64,000 nucleotides of DNA from Pyrus communis. Lineage: Eukaryota > Streptophyta > Magnoliopsida > Rosales > Rosaceae. Positions within the stretch are counted from its first letter, which is position 1; the number at the start of each line of letters is the position of its first letter. Location: contig NC_084806.1 in assembly GCF_963583255.1 (NCBI RefSeq), positions 19,324,317 to 19,388,316 of the forward strand, in the 5' to 3' direction. The notes beneath the pieces were generated by a model. That model searched no databases and was not told the origin of the DNA. It saw only the letters and a program-made list of their open reading frames with translations. Position numbers and translations under genes: made by a program. Below, in pieces: positions 12,191 to 23,786 of the stretch.

Positions 12191-12844
12191 ATGACAAACG
12201 GTTCTCAAAGCGGCAATGCGTCAAACACATTCGAGGCATTCTACGAGGGCTGGCTGGTCCAGCAAGGACACTTCCTCGATGAGCTCTTATCGGCCCAGCA
12301 GACAATCGACGAGGCCCGAGATGAAGACCTCCGAGATTTGGTGTCTCGGGTTCTCTTCCATTACCAGCAGTATTACGACGAGAAATTGCAACTTGGACAG
12401 CGAGATGTTTTACTGGTTTTCTCGCCGACGTGGTATACTTCCTACGAAAGGAGCCTGCTTTGGATCGCCGGGTACAAACCGAGTATCGTATTCCGGCTCG
12501 TGACCGAGTCGGTGTCCGATTTGAGCGACCAGCTGCAGGTCAGGATGGCCCGGCTGAGGGAGGCGACCCGGGTCGAGGAGCGCGCGCTCAACGACAAGCT
12601 CGCCAAGATTCACGAGAGCGTGGCGGCACCGCCGTTCATGGATGCGGTGAGGCGGTACGGGAGGGCCGGCCACGGGGAGATCGTGGCGGACGACGCGGTG
12701 ATCAAGTCGCTTAAGTCGGCATTGGAGACCGTGGTGGAGAATGCCAACTTGCTGAGGACGACAATGGCGACGAAGCTGGTGGATTTGCTGAGCTCGGGGC
12801 AGGCAGTGAAATTTTTGGCTAATAATTTTGATTATGGATGGTAA
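12191..12844 (+). CDS. DOG1 domain-containing protein (DOG1-like 4 type)
   Basis: This intronless gene encodes 217 residues. It opens with TFEAFYEGWLVQQGHFLDEL, the typical N-terminal DOG1-domain pattern, followed by a central Trp-rich part (FSPTWYTSYERSLLWIAGYKP) and a long basic/acidic helical C-terminal half. The same domain occurs in TGA-type bZIP factors and in DOG1 (seed dormancy), but no bZIP is present here, so it belongs with the small DOG1-like proteins. I chose the start at 12191 because the DOG1 homology begins a few residues later. The frame is open upstream to 12008, but those 61 codons look like 5' UTR (low-complexity Ser/Pro/Ile). The 3' half is much more GC-rich than its surroundings. 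It is the only host gene in the window that appears intact. DOG1 relatives act in seed maturation and dormancy; the role of this one is inference. Confidence 0.87.
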   Translation: MTNGSQSGNASNTFEAFYEGWLVQQGHFLDELLSAQQTIDEARDEDLRDLVSRVLFHYQQYYDEKLQLGQRDVLLVFSPTWYTSYERSLLWIAGYKPSIVFRLVTESVSDLSDQLQVRMARLREATRVEERALNDKLAKIHESVAAPPFMDAVRRYGRAGHGEIVADDAVIKSLKSALETVVENANLLRTTMATKLVDLLSSGQAVKFLANNFDYGW

Positions 12845-13616
12845 TGGTAATTTTGAGATGTGCATTATGTTATATTTAATATGATTGCATTTTGCAATGG
12901 AGCTTGGATGATGAAAATGTTTTTATAAAGGAAAGTTTTGAACTTGGGACACAGTAAATTTAAATTTGGAACGCAATGAATAGGAAATGATTATGTAATT
13001 TGCTTTAGTTACAGAGAAAAATGACACTTTATAAGTTTCGATTAGACACCAAAAATATTACTAAAAGGTATGATTTTTGGAATGTATGGTCAACAGAACG
13101 AGACACGGCAGAACTAAGAAAGGTATGATGTTTAGAATGTATGGTCAACACAATGAGACTCGACCAAACTTCTACTTGTACTTTTCTCCTGCTTGGAGTC
13201 CAATTAGATCAAATTTTAATCGCTTAAGGAAAGGTTACCAGATGATCAAGAGAACGAAACTTGCTTAGACACTTCTAGTCAAACGTTTCTCCCACTTGGA
13301 GGCCAATTAGACCAACTCCAAGCACTTAAGAGCAACTTTTTATCTCATGGACGACAGTTGTTGATTAAAAATGTCTTCGAAACTCATGGGAGTCTGCTAG
13401 GTTCCTACACTAAAGGAGTCGATAGCAAATGTTACCTAACCCTTTACCGACAACGGTAGGACAGAGGAATAGGTATACAAGTCAATAAGACACAGCAAAT
13501 TTAAAATCAATCCTATCATTGCCTTCAAGTCCTAGCTTGAAAATTGCACCCATTTAGTATTTTGAATGTATAAGCAATAGGATAACTAAATGCATCAGGA
13601 TGTCATTTTTTTCTAC
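12845..13616. other. Intergenic region with a short tandem duplication
   Basis: No gene is seen. Two diverged copies of about 45 bp (GGTATGAT...GGAATGTATGGTCAACA) lie at about 13065-13109 and 13122-13165. The missing last exons of the neighbouring ACX4-type pseudogene were looked for on the minus strand here and not found. Confidence 0.5.
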
Positions 13617-16319
13617 CTTCCCCATGCGAGCATGACCAGGAGTCATTTTACCCGCCTCATACAGCTTGCAGAGGCGCCAACCTATAAGAACCATAGCTTG
13701 AACATTACCAAGCATACGGACAAGTTTCTCTTGGTTGATCTGGAAAGCTGCAAGAGGGGCTCCAAATTGTTTCCTCTCCTTCAGATACCTTTCAAATCCT
13801 TATAATTTAGACTTAATACAGAGGAACTTGAATTATGGTAAATGGAAGATGAGAGAGAGAGAGAGAGAGCGCTGCTTAGGCATGTTTTTATACCTGTGAC
13901 ATATATCATAGACCCCCATACATAAACCAATAGGTTGCCAGGCGACCATGACACGCGAAACAGCAAGAACCTGTATTCAGTAGTTTAAAGCAACATCAAA
14001 TCAATAAATACTCATGAAGACAACATTATACGTGTCACTCTCACATGTGTGAGAAATGAGAGACCATAGCACATCTGTTTTATATTAGGGCAACATAATG
14101 AAAAACTTTGCTCCATGCTCCGTAGAAAGAAGATTCAGAGTTATAACTTTGGGATAATGTCGTTATAACTTTGGGATAACGTCATCACAGTATCAAGCCT
14201 TATCTCTCAAAAGGGGAATAAAGAGCTATTACAAAGACCAATATGCATCTCTAGTCAAGCTTAAACATGTCTTGTTTATTAAACATAAGCTCGAATAAGA
14301 AGTAGAATTTATGTCTAAATTACTCTAAAGGGAGAAGATTAAACAAATTGCAATAATGCAGCTCTGCAGCTTACCTTGTTAGTATCCTAAAAAGAATTAA
14401 CACCAGGTAGCCTTTCCTCATCTGGAACAAATACTTTATTTAAGAGAATATCTCCATTTTGAACAATGCGTAAACCAATTTTATTTTCTATTTTTGTAGC
14501 TGTCAGTCCAGGGGCATTCTTCTTTACTATAAATCTGAAATAGAAGGAGAAAAAAAGCATTCAACATGAGAGTGCTGCTACGATAAACCATCATGCTAAA
14601 TTTTGGATGCATCTAGGCATCTAAACACCAAAGCAATTTGGAGTCAAGGAGAAGCATAATCAGAAAGAAATAATCGTAAATTCTGCATAACTTTGAAGCT
14701 TGACAAACAAGTTCCGAACACATATTGAGAGGTTGTTCGCATGTTTATGTTTTTACATACCCATTAATCTGATTTGTTGTTGTATTCCTAGCAAAAATAA
14801 TCAAGACATCGGCAAATGTACTATTTCCTATCCATCCCTTTTGGCCTTCAAGTACCCAACCTCCTTCCACCTGACGATCCCAACAACACAAGAATACATG
14901 ATATAGCATGATCGGAGCCATGACACCCAAAAACCAAAAGAGCATGATAATACCATTTAACAGAAATAAAGAAGCAAATGAGAAGGTTGAAATCCTTGAC
15001 CTTTGTTGCTGTCGCTCTCAAGGCACTTGCATCACTTCCATAGTCAGGCTCAGTCAAACCCTTTAACATGCAGATAAACAGATCTGAGTATCTTGACATT
15101 AGCATAAAAAGATATTAGATACGAATATCATAAAAGAGCATCTTACCCAGCAGGCGACAGTCTTAAATTCAGCCAAAGAAAGTAGATATTTCTGCTTTTG
15201 AGCCTCCGACCCACATAATGCTATTCTTCACAGTCCAGAAATGTTAGACTAGTTATAAGCCTTGACGTGTCAACAACATCATTTTTCAGTGAAGGTTTGG
15301 TTATTTATAAAACAAAAGGTCAAAAATAAAATTATCCAAATTCTAACCAATAGTAAGCATTGCTGCTGAGGAATGAACCAAGAAGAAAGTAGAACAGCTT
15401 GCATCAACTCTTGCAATTTCAGCTGTAGCAAAAGCATTTGCCGTAAGAGAAAGACCAGGACACCCATAACCCTGATAGAAAGAAGGCCACAAGCGAAATT
15501 ACCAACCCATCCAACAAATTATCGAACGCAAGACTTAAAAATAACTTATTAAGTTATGTATTAAGCACCTTGATTGTCCCACCAGCAATGCGCAATGCAC
15601 CAAGCTTTGGAATAATTTGAAATGGAAACTCTGCCTTCTCACAATACTGAAAAACCAAGTTCGCAGATCAATCTCATTGTTTACGAATGTATATTAAATA
15701 ATTAAATATTGACTGTTTTAGCCTTAATATGAAATGCAGAAATGGTTAGAGTAAAAAGGATACCTCTGCCATAATTGGAGCCACGTCTTTCTCCATACAC
15801 TCTCTTACTCTCAACCTAATAGCCTGCTCCTCAGGTGTCAATAGATCATCAATCTGGTAGTAATTCGAAGCTGTAAATTTTTAAGGCCAAGAGATAAGAA
15901 TATGGAAGTTAATTACTGAAGTTGCCCGTTTCTTCAAATTACAAATCAAAATCACAACAACTAAAGAGGTGCACGAGCAATGTACTAAATATTCACAAGG
16001 AAACAAAGTAAACAAACCAGAATGCAAAAAGTGAGACAAGATGAATACGCAAATCCGAGAATTTCGACTCAATAGTCTGGATTCACATAAGTTACATAAC
16101 AAGAGGAAATCCTGAACTGTTTTACAAAAGACAATTTCTCCATAGACACACATACAAGTTTATCTATACGATATCTATTATATAATGATGGTCAATGTTC
16201 TTACTGCAGGGAGGAAAAGTAGAAGCCGGCGTTGCTTGCGGAAAAGCAACTGAAACATCCAATGCAGGGGAATTGAAGTAATTCATCATCTCATTATTCT
16301 TAACATTTTTGCCAGACAT
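13617..16319 (-). pseudogene. ACX4: Peroxisomal acyl-CoA oxidase 4-like (ACX4) pseudogene, ten exons, 3' end missing
   Basis: Ten exons on the minus strand join in frame (1077 nt, 359 codons): 16205-16319, 15764-15870, 15569-15646, 15348-15471, 15147-15220, 15001-15060, 14761-14870, 14375-14534, 13894-13970 and 13617-13788. All introns are GT-AG. Readable motifs include [70 protein letters not shown] and [15 protein letters not shown]. These are typical of the short-chain acyl-CoA oxidase ACX4, which acts in peroxisomal beta-oxidation and resembles acyl-CoA dehydrogenases. Codon 272 is TAG (14387-14389), where relatives have Gln (CAG), a single C-to-T change. After exon 10 (ending at MGK) the terminal exons with the last dehydrogenase helices and the peroxisomal targeting signal are absent. 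At its ATG the gene is joined directly to a Gypsy reverse transcriptase fragment. Confidence 0.88.
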
Positions 16320-16600
16320 CTTGATTTGATTGTATTCGTTGAAGCCATCCATAAACATGCCTTGCCCTGAGGTTGAATCGATCATGATGTCCATGTTGGG
16401 CAATGGGAACTCATCTTTTGGGCATGCTGCATTGAGATCTCGGTAGTTGATGCATATCTAGATTTGGACAATGTTCTTCTTCTTTACTAGGACGATGTTG
16501 GCTAGCCAAATAGGGTGTTTGATATGCTTGATAAATTCTGTAGCAATGAGTTTCTCTACCTCGACTTTGATTTTAGCCTATATTTATGGGTGGAAATTCC
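16320..16600 (-). pseudogene. Gypsy reverse transcriptase N-terminal fragment
   Basis: The minus strand reads HPIWLANIVLVKKKN, then a stop near 16459, then [20 protein letters not shown] and a partial YNQIKM. This is the fingers and early palm part of a Gypsy reverse transcriptase. The catalytic DD motif is missing because the sequence ends at the ACX4 ATG. The last ORF runs without a stop from the transposon into ACX4 exon 1 (16403 down to 16205). Confidence 0.8.
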
Positions 16601-17402
16601 TTTTTTACTACACAACAGGCTTGATCCCAGGCTACGTATTTAGCGTGTGGCATACTAAATTTGGATCAAGGCCTGGCATCTCTTCATAGCTCTAGGCAAA
16701 GTCGTCCTTTAACTCTTTTAGCAGGTTGACTAGTTTTTTCTTTTCCTTAACAGTTAAGTAAACACTAATAGAAATCAATTTTTTCACAGAGGGATCATCG
16801 CTTCAAGTTTTTTACCATAGACACTAATAGAAATCAATTTTTTTCACAAAGGGATCATCACTTCAAGTTTCTTACCTCTTCAAGTTTTTCCGCTACTGCA
16901 GTAGATCCATCATGCATGCATTTTGGCGCATGCATGATTTTCTGTAGGGATTCATCCTTAGCAACAGGTGCATGCTTGTCTTTAGTTTCTTTGGGAATTT
17001 CACTTGTTTGGTGTGCAACACCTCCATACTTGGGGCTTTACCACACAATGTGGTCAGGCCCCCTAACCCGTCATAAGCGGTAGACGATGCGGCTGTCGAG
17101 AATCATGACCTTGGAGCATTGAGGTGGAGTGTTGGCAAGAACATTGGCTTCTGGTTGTATATGTTTTCCTTTGCTATGAATTCTTGGTCACTAAGATCTC
17201 TAACTTCTTCCCAAAGAGGTAAAGGTATCCCTGAGGCATGTGATATGCCACTTCCGATACTTGAGAAATCATTTTAGAACTCGACATCAAAATAGTGAAC
17301 TTCATTTAGGTTGAATGACATCTGGTTTCTTGGGATGCGAATAGGCCTTAGACCAATCCTTCCCTTGACACACTGGTGGTAGGTGGAGACTGCGAGTTTA
17401 TG

Positions 17403-17693
17403 CTAGTTTATCCATGGCCTTTCGAGTAAAGGGTGGTAAGCCACGTTGATGTCCATCACATAAAACTTAGTAAATGACCTGATAGGGCCGATCTTCAAGT
17501 CGATCTTGATATATCCAATAGTTTCCTCGCTGCTATTCCTAAACCAATTGATAGAGATTTGAGACCTTACCACCTTTGATGTTGGGATGCCTACTTTAGT
17601 GAGCACTGCCAAGGGTAGACTGTTGACGGAGGAACCAATGTCAACCAAAGCTTGCCTAATGAAAACGTCATTGATTTGTCCTTCTAGGTACAA
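17403..17693 (-). pseudogene. Gypsy aspartic protease fragment
   Basis: The frame of 96 codons contains LVDIGSSVNSLPL, matching the retroviral-type protease active site (usually VDGGSSVN in this group), and ends in a segment resembling YHPLLERPWIN, the usual LLGRPWI of Tat-like proteases. The first Gly after the catalytic Asp is replaced by Ile. Confidence 0.78.
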
Positions 17694-18599
17694 TGGCCTT
17701 CGATGGTTTGGGAAAGCTACTTCTATGTCTTCATCAGTGAAGATGATGGCATTGTTGTTCTCAAGGAAGGCCTTTTGTGGTTAAGCAGTATAACATTAAG
17801 GGCCATAGTCCTCGGAAACATGCATGTCAGCTTCAGCAGCAACAGTCTTTTCTTCCAAGCCGTATTCAAGCTGGTCGAAGAGGGATTTGAACTTTAGGTT
17901 TTCCTGGAGGACTTGCGCTACAGTAGGCCCTTGCCTTTGGGAAAGGTAACGCTTAACCGCGTCAGCTTCCATGTTGGGAAGGCTATACAAAGTCAAAACC
18001 ATCATTTCCTGTTTGAACACTTGCCCTTTTAAGGCTTCCTTATTGTATTCTTCTAGCATATTCATAGTGAAGACTTCATCACTTAGGCTTGGGGCAAAAT
18101 CCATGAGATTTGCATCTTTATCTCCCCATGCTTCAGCTTGAGGCCGCGAATTATCATAGCTCTGTGGCTAGGAGTATTTGCACCAGTAAACCTTCTCCAT
18201 GTTCCCATAAGGTTCCCAAATGGCTTTAGATGGCTTGGGGTCGTTGATCCACTGGCGGTAATCATTATCATCTTTGGAGCATGTGATGATAACTGCCATC
18301 TCTTTCCCTCTGCGCTTCGGCAGAGGGTTAATGTCTATGGCTTACATCTTGCATGTTAGCTCTAGTGTTCCTTCACGGATTTTTGCATGGAGAATTTTTC
18401 GCAAAGTTTGGCATACAATAGATGGATGTCCCACATCCTGATGGTAGCGACAGTATATGGGATCATTTCTATCTTCCCTGGAAGGGGTTTTGTACAGCCG
18501 AGCAGCTTGATGGCCCCATTTACGGGCATAGTATTAATGATGGCATGGAATTCTTCATCGTTGCATGCTAGTGGATGATAGGTTTTCCTATGGCTTTTA

Positions 18600-19636
18600 T
18601 TTCCTTCATTTTTTGTGGGTTGTAGTTAGATCTGTCATCCACGGTTAGGGCATGATGAGCTTCTTTCTTGTTAGTTTTCTAGGATCTGCCCGAGGAAGGC
18701 TTAACTGACAAGCTGGTTTTCTTTACTGCTTCTAGGAGCCTCGAGAACTGGCTAATACTGATGTTCTCCAAATACGCCCTGTAGTTAGCTACAATGTTGC
18801 CGATACAGATTTCCACAAGAGCTTTCTCATCCTTCTCGTCATAGCAGTCAAAGGCGAGGTTTCGGAAACGTTAGATAAAAGTCATTAAATCTTCCCCGTG
18901 CCTTTGGCACTTATTGTTGAGCTGAGTTATTATGACCCTTTCCTCATGCTAGAAGTACTTTTTACAGAACTTGCCTGCCAGCTCTTCCAAGGTCCGGATG
19001 GAACCTGGTACGAGGGTGGTGTACCAAGTATAGGCACAATTAGTTAGGATTTTCGAGAACTCCTTGAGATGTAGGTTGTAGTTACCTGCATGAGGACCCA
19101 AAACGTCAATGAAACGACTTATATGTTCCTTAGGGTTACCCTTCCTCCTGTCAAAGCGAACAAGGATGGGGGTCTTACATCCGTTAGGATATGGCATGTG
19201 GAGAACGCTGGTTGGATATGGTTGCTCAGGAACATATTTCCAGTCCTTTGAGCTCCTGTGCATCTCATTTTCGAGCATGGCTACGATGTCTTCCTAAGTG
19301 ACAAAAGATGGTGTTTTCTCAGGGCCCTTTCCAGTAGTAACATCTGACTCTTCCTGAGAAGCCTTTTCCTTGGGCGTGCAGTCCTTGTCACTGACATTTT
19401 CACTTGGCTTTGGGATTGAGTTTTTCAACTCTTTCACGGACGCAACAATTTCTTTTTGGGCTTCACCCAAGTCATGAATGGCCACGATGATGTCTGACAT
19501 GTTATATTCGTCCATGTTTTCTTAGCTTTCCTGGCATTGGCCTTCACGTTGAGACTTGTCAAGTAGAGAAGCAGCTTCGCTTGCGTATGAAGCGTTGTCA
19601 CTCATGGCAGTGTTCCTTCTAGATCTTGGAGCCATT
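18600..19636 (-). pseudogene. Gypsy gag region, broken
   Basis: A start codon at about 19636 begins MAPRSRRNTAMSDNAS, then a stop follows. A second frame (19294-19515) and a third (18949-19278) continue with DRRKGNPKEHISRFIDVLG and AYTWYTTLVPGSIRTLEEL, typical of the retrotransposon gag core. Frames are split by stops, so this is not functional. Confidence 0.72.
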
Positions 19637-19678
19637 GAATGAAGACTGCGACTTGTTTTCAGCAGAGTCGCTAATTTA

Positions 19679-20742
19679 TGTTGGGGGACTTTTAGGTCGG
19701 GGTGGACTTAGGCTTTGAGAATGTCCTATTGTCTCTCTTGGCGCAGGTTCCTAACAAGTCATGGGATATCTCGAAAGAAATACCTTGTCTTAGGAAATAC
19801 CCTGGTAACATCAACGGCTTAGAGATAGCATGAAAGATCAACATAATGACTTGTTCAAGTGAAGAGTTGTGTGGAAGCTAGAAAATTATCAGTTTACCTG
19901 AGAGAGAAGGTTTGCATGGTTGCATAGCATTCTTAGCTGCATGATTTGGGCTTTTCTAGGGTGATAGTAAGGCTGTTAATGGTTGAGATGTTTGATGGAA
20001 GGCTGTAAGAATTACTAATGTTGCATGGAAGGTGATGCTTGAGGCTTGGAGTATACTTCTGGACTAAATGGAACTTTATGGGCTTTTTTCTGGGTGGTTC
20101 TTTCTCATCACTTTTTCTCTATCTCTCCATCTGTGTTTTTCCCCTGAATCCCTCTAATGGCTTCTCCCCCTCCTTATGTAAGTGAGGAGTTCTTTTTTAA
20201 GCTTCAAGGGAACATCTCTTTGTGGCTTGGTCTTCTCTTCCTTTCTCCCTAACTTTCCTACTATTCCCATTTTGTTGTAAACTAGCTGCATTGTTGAGAC
20301 ATGTAGATCGCTTCTTCCCGAGACGCAGTTTCCCCAGGGCGGTCTTCTGCAGGTGCTAATTCTGGTAGTGCGCCGCGTGAAATGAAAAGGGTATGAGCTT
20401 GGATCTTTAAGCTCCTAAGCAGCCCAAAGTCTTCCATGACCCCGATTTCACATTGGCCCGATAACCTTCCATAACCATTCACATGACAATCCACTTGGCA
20501 AACCCCGAATATGTGACTTAGGCTTAGCATGAACTGTGGCAAATGAAGCATGGCGTGATGAATAGGCTTGAGCATGACGTGAATATTCGGCTTAATCATC
20601 ATGACATGGCATGTTTGTAAATATATTCCTCGTCCATCCCATGCCTTGGCATGTGCTTGGGCTTGAATGTAGGCTTTGCATAACAATTGGGCCTTGAGAC
20701 TTGGTTGGATTGGTGTGTGACATTTTTGGGCCCCACCATTCA
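19679..20742 (-). repeat. Probable 5' LTR of the Tat-like element
   Basis: A sequence resembling a primer site (GCGACTCTGCTG on the minus strand, about 19658-19675) lies just upstream of the gag start. To its right a non-coding stretch begins TGTTGGGGG (plus strand) at 19679. A plausible far end is CCACCATTCA at 20742. There is no second LTR to compare, so both limits are tentative. Confidence 0.4.
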
Positions 20743-21411
20743 ACCGCTCACCGTTGATAATCCTTACGCATTTAAAAATTAAGAAAGTTCACATAGGCCT
20801 GCCTAGACTCGTGCATAGCCCGCCTATGAACCCGTCTACGTTGCGACACTTGCTTAGACAAAAAATAGAAAACTTCCATTTATTTTGTTCAATAAACAGT
20901 ACGAGACTTGTTGGATACTTCATTATATGCTTATTCCCCATGTTTTCAATATTTTCTACTAATTTATAATTTATATATCATTTTATTTTGCAATTTAAGT
21001 ATTCCAATTATGTTTTTTTTTAGGATAAGTAGACATTATATGTTACATAATAAATTTAGTGAAAACTGGAAAAAAAAAAAAAAAAAAAAAAAAACTATCT
21101 AGGTTAGGCTTTGCTTGCTGCCCGACTAGACGCCTAGCACAGACACATCTTACATTACTTTTGGGCCTAATGTCAAGTGATTTGGTTCTCTTTCAAATTA
21201 TACATATATAATATTAGATTTTGGGCTTGTTTAGTTGGATCACATAATGAAACCCATATGCACAAGCTGCAATAATATAGCATTAGAGAGACTAATCAAT
21301 CTTCACCTACATCTCATATTTATAACAAACACATCATGACATATCAATGTAACTGTTAATTACTTTCTTTGTTTTCCTGATTATTATTAGATCATGCACA
21401 ATGAACCCCAA
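20743..21411. other. Unassigned AT-rich stretch with poly-A and inverted GCCTAG-type ends
   Basis: A 25-base A run lies at 21070-21094. Around it are GC-richer segments (near 20795-20850 and 21110-21140) with short, partly inverted similarities such as GCCTGCCTAGAC and GACTAGACGCCTAGC. This may be a decayed small transposon, but I cannot define ends. The remainder holds nothing recognisable. Confidence 0.35.
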
Positions 21412-22855
21412 TTAATCATCAAGAAGTTGACAATAAATCCTCTGGAAATAAACCTGGCTTGCAGCAAGATCATAGGCAACATTGTAATGTTGTTGCGCCA
21501 TAATTCCAACAACGTTCAAGTCACTTCCCTCAGGAGACACTTGCGCACTACCATGCAAAACTCACCCTCCCCATAATCTGGAAAAGTGCTCTATATGTCT
21601 AACCCACTTGCAAAGTTCAACACAACATCTGGAATTCTTGTAGCACAAACCTGAAGGAACACTGAGCTCTTCCACCTTTTCCAATCTTCCATCAAACAAC
21701 TTTTGCACTTCATCTCTAAGGACATTGTATGCACCTGTGGCTAAGAAGCTTACTGTTGTTCCAGGATCGATGACTGTTCCACCCGAGCCTGATTCTGTTC
21801 TCTTGAAGATTTCCGGATCGATTTCAAGCCGCTTTTCGTTGAGGCTGACGCTCTCTAGGGTTAGATAGTAAAGATTATTGTAGACTTCAAGTGGAGTTGA
21901 AGTGCCTTCTATCTTTGCACCATCGCCTAAGACTAATTGGTTATGAGTGTAGTTAGGATCCCTTATCTACCGATGCAATAAGAGAATTTTGACCCCATGT
22001 GGTTTGCCAAAGATATGTTTGAAGGACCTAGACCAAGTATTCCATGTTAGAATTCCCTCCTCATGACATTAAATGCCCATCTTTAATGCGCAGCTGTCTA
22101 AGAAGCAAAATCCTTGGACAAAGAAAGGTCTTTCTAGTTTCAAGAACTGAGTAAGTGTAAAGCAGCCCAATATTGATTGCTATGGCTATCCCCTTGCATA
22201 GTTTTTTAGAAGGGAGTTGAATATGAATATTTATATGTTTTTAGCCTGTAGCACACTCAACATTCCACTAGGCTGCCCGTTGTAACCATCACTGTCATGG
22301 GCACAACCAAAAACAACATTTAAACGGTGCTAATGCCTTCATCGGACGTCTCAAGGGTGAAAGTAGGGTCCCAATAAGTTCAGCTACTTTGGTTCTATCA
22401 AGGTATGCGTGAGAGAGTTTGCAATTGTTTAAGGGGTCACATTTGTCACTAGGGGAAATTGTGCAATATGGGGATGAGCACGATAATGTGTGTATGTTGC
22501 GGACTTAGAAGGGTAAAAAATCAGACTTGTTTGTTCAAAGCACTTGGTGCAAGGAAGGCATTGAACCCACAAGAGGTTGCACCCTGTGTCTATGGTTAAG
22601 AGCTATGGAACTGGTGGCTCACCGATTGAGAAATTCGCCATAAATTGTGCTCCGCTGTCTTCTGCAACAAGACCAGCACGGATGTCATTGTCACTGAAAA
22701 AACCAGCCTTTGCTCCCAAGCATGCTAAGTGTGCCCTGAAGCGTTTCAATGTTCTTATATCACTGTCTTTGATGGTTGCATTAGGATTGTAGTACAGAGA
22801 GAAAGCCGAATCATGGTGAATGAGTTCTGTGGCAAAACCCCTTGGTGTTTGGACG
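21412..22855 (-). pseudogene. Aspartic protease (nepenthesin/CDR1-like, family A1) pseudogene
   Basis: From right to left it shows a propeptide motif (FATELIHHDSAFSLYYNPN), the mature start (MANFSIGEPPVP, then TAG at 22603-22605), the first active site DTG (22582-22590) with LLWVQCLPC, a mid segment matching FGCAHDSDG in another frame, then LVLGDGAKIEG, TPLEVYNNLYYLTLE, the second active-site region (GTVIDPGTT instead of DSGTT) and a C-terminus NVVGIMAQQHYNVAYDLAAS with a natural stop at 21412-21414. The order and extent match plant atypical A1 proteases (extracellular or vacuolar; CDR1 acts in disease resistance). It has several stops and frameshifts and a Ser-to-Pro change in the second active site, so it is dead. 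No introns are apparent, as is usual for this group. Confidence 0.85.
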
Positions 22856-23305
22856 GGATAGAATTACAGTTAAAATCTGAAGACAAAAAAGATGAAACTT
22901 CCTCCGAATCTTTAAATGCATCATCCCAACAAATAGTAAAGCCTAACAATCAAAGCATCAGATGGGCCGACTACCAGGATCCACAAGACCCAATTGCATA
23001 AAGCCATGTGAATCAACAAGTCAAGCCATGTAAACGCAGTCAGTCACTATGTCAGTCACCAGGAGAAGAATTTAGTCATCATTTCAAGACACCATGTGAA
23101 GCATTCAAACATTATTCACATTCAGACATTATCCACACAGGAAAAGTAAGAAATCAATCAGTCAGCAGGAATCACTTAGCACTTTCTACAATAAAAGTAA
23201 CAATTATTCTGACAAGTTTACTATTCATGAACAATAAAAGCAAGTCATCTTCCATTATGTGCTTCAACAGTAAAGAACTCAATAATTCAAGTCTCGTTTT
23301 CCAAG

Positions 23306-23313
23306 TATATAAG
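23306..23313 (+). promoter_or_regulatory. TATA box of the pararetroviral promoter, copy 1
   Basis: TATATAAG is followed by AGGAAGACTCC, which resembles the core of caulimovirid full-length transcript promoters. The second copy (24666-24673) has TCTATAAG and is probably weakened. Confidence 0.55.
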
Positions 23314-23770
23314 AGGAAGACTCCGAAGACAAAGAAAGCAAGTTAATTTTCACACCTTTCCTTAGTTCAAATTTTCTTTAAAGTTCACATTGTATTCAAA
23401 GAAATCAAATATTGTGAACACTTTTAGAAAGAGAAGAAGGATGCATATGAGCGCCATCATCCAATTCTTTCAGTAAAGTTTATCAGTCAATTGTAAGTTT
23501 TCAAAAGTCAACAATAAATGATATTTTCAGTAATTATATTGCATCTTTAATTTAAATTCATTATTTTCATCATAAGATACAATTTTACTTAGCAATCTCA
23601 GTCATTCTAGAATTGAAGTATTTATTTCTTATCTTATTCACAAAACAAAAACTGAGTCGGATTTCTATACATTCATGTTATCAATCTATTCTAGTTAATC
23701 TTATCTCATCCCTCATCTAATAAACAAATCCATTGTCAGATCAATTGTCATCTGGTATTTCCGCGTCATT

Positions 23771-23786
23771 TGGTATCAGAGCCAAG
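23771..23786 (+). other. tRNA-Met primer binding site, pararetroviral copy 1
   Basis: TGGTATCAGAGCCAAG is the canonical initiator tRNA-Met complement. The equivalent in copy 2 lies at 25166-25181, with one A-to-G change. Confidence 0.75.

Larger units (their letters stand above)
16320..20742 (-). mobile_element. Tat-like Ty3/Gypsy retrotransposon, decayed, 3' half lost
   Basis: Reading from right to left there is a probable LTR (19679-20742), a leader, a gag frame starting near 19636, a retrotransposon gag core (18949-19278), a protease (17403-17693) and the N-terminal part of reverse transcriptase (16320-16600) with [19 protein letters not shown]. RNase H, integrase and the other LTR are absent, because the element stops at the ACX4-type pseudogene start codon. 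Stops and frameshifts occur throughout. The motif style fits the Tat group of non-chromoviral Gypsy elements. Confidence 0.75.

Noticed and set aside
12410..12865. 151-codon minus-strand frame over the DOG1-domain gene
   Set aside because: A shadow of the GC-rich coding strand; no domain.
20282..20743. 153-codon minus-strand frame
   Set aside because: Lies in the probable LTR of the first Tat-like element; no domain and odd composition.
23771..23786. Possible tRNA gene fragment (TGGTATCAGAGCC)
   Set aside because: Only the primer complement of tRNA-Met is present, with no cloverleaf; it is a retroelement primer site.
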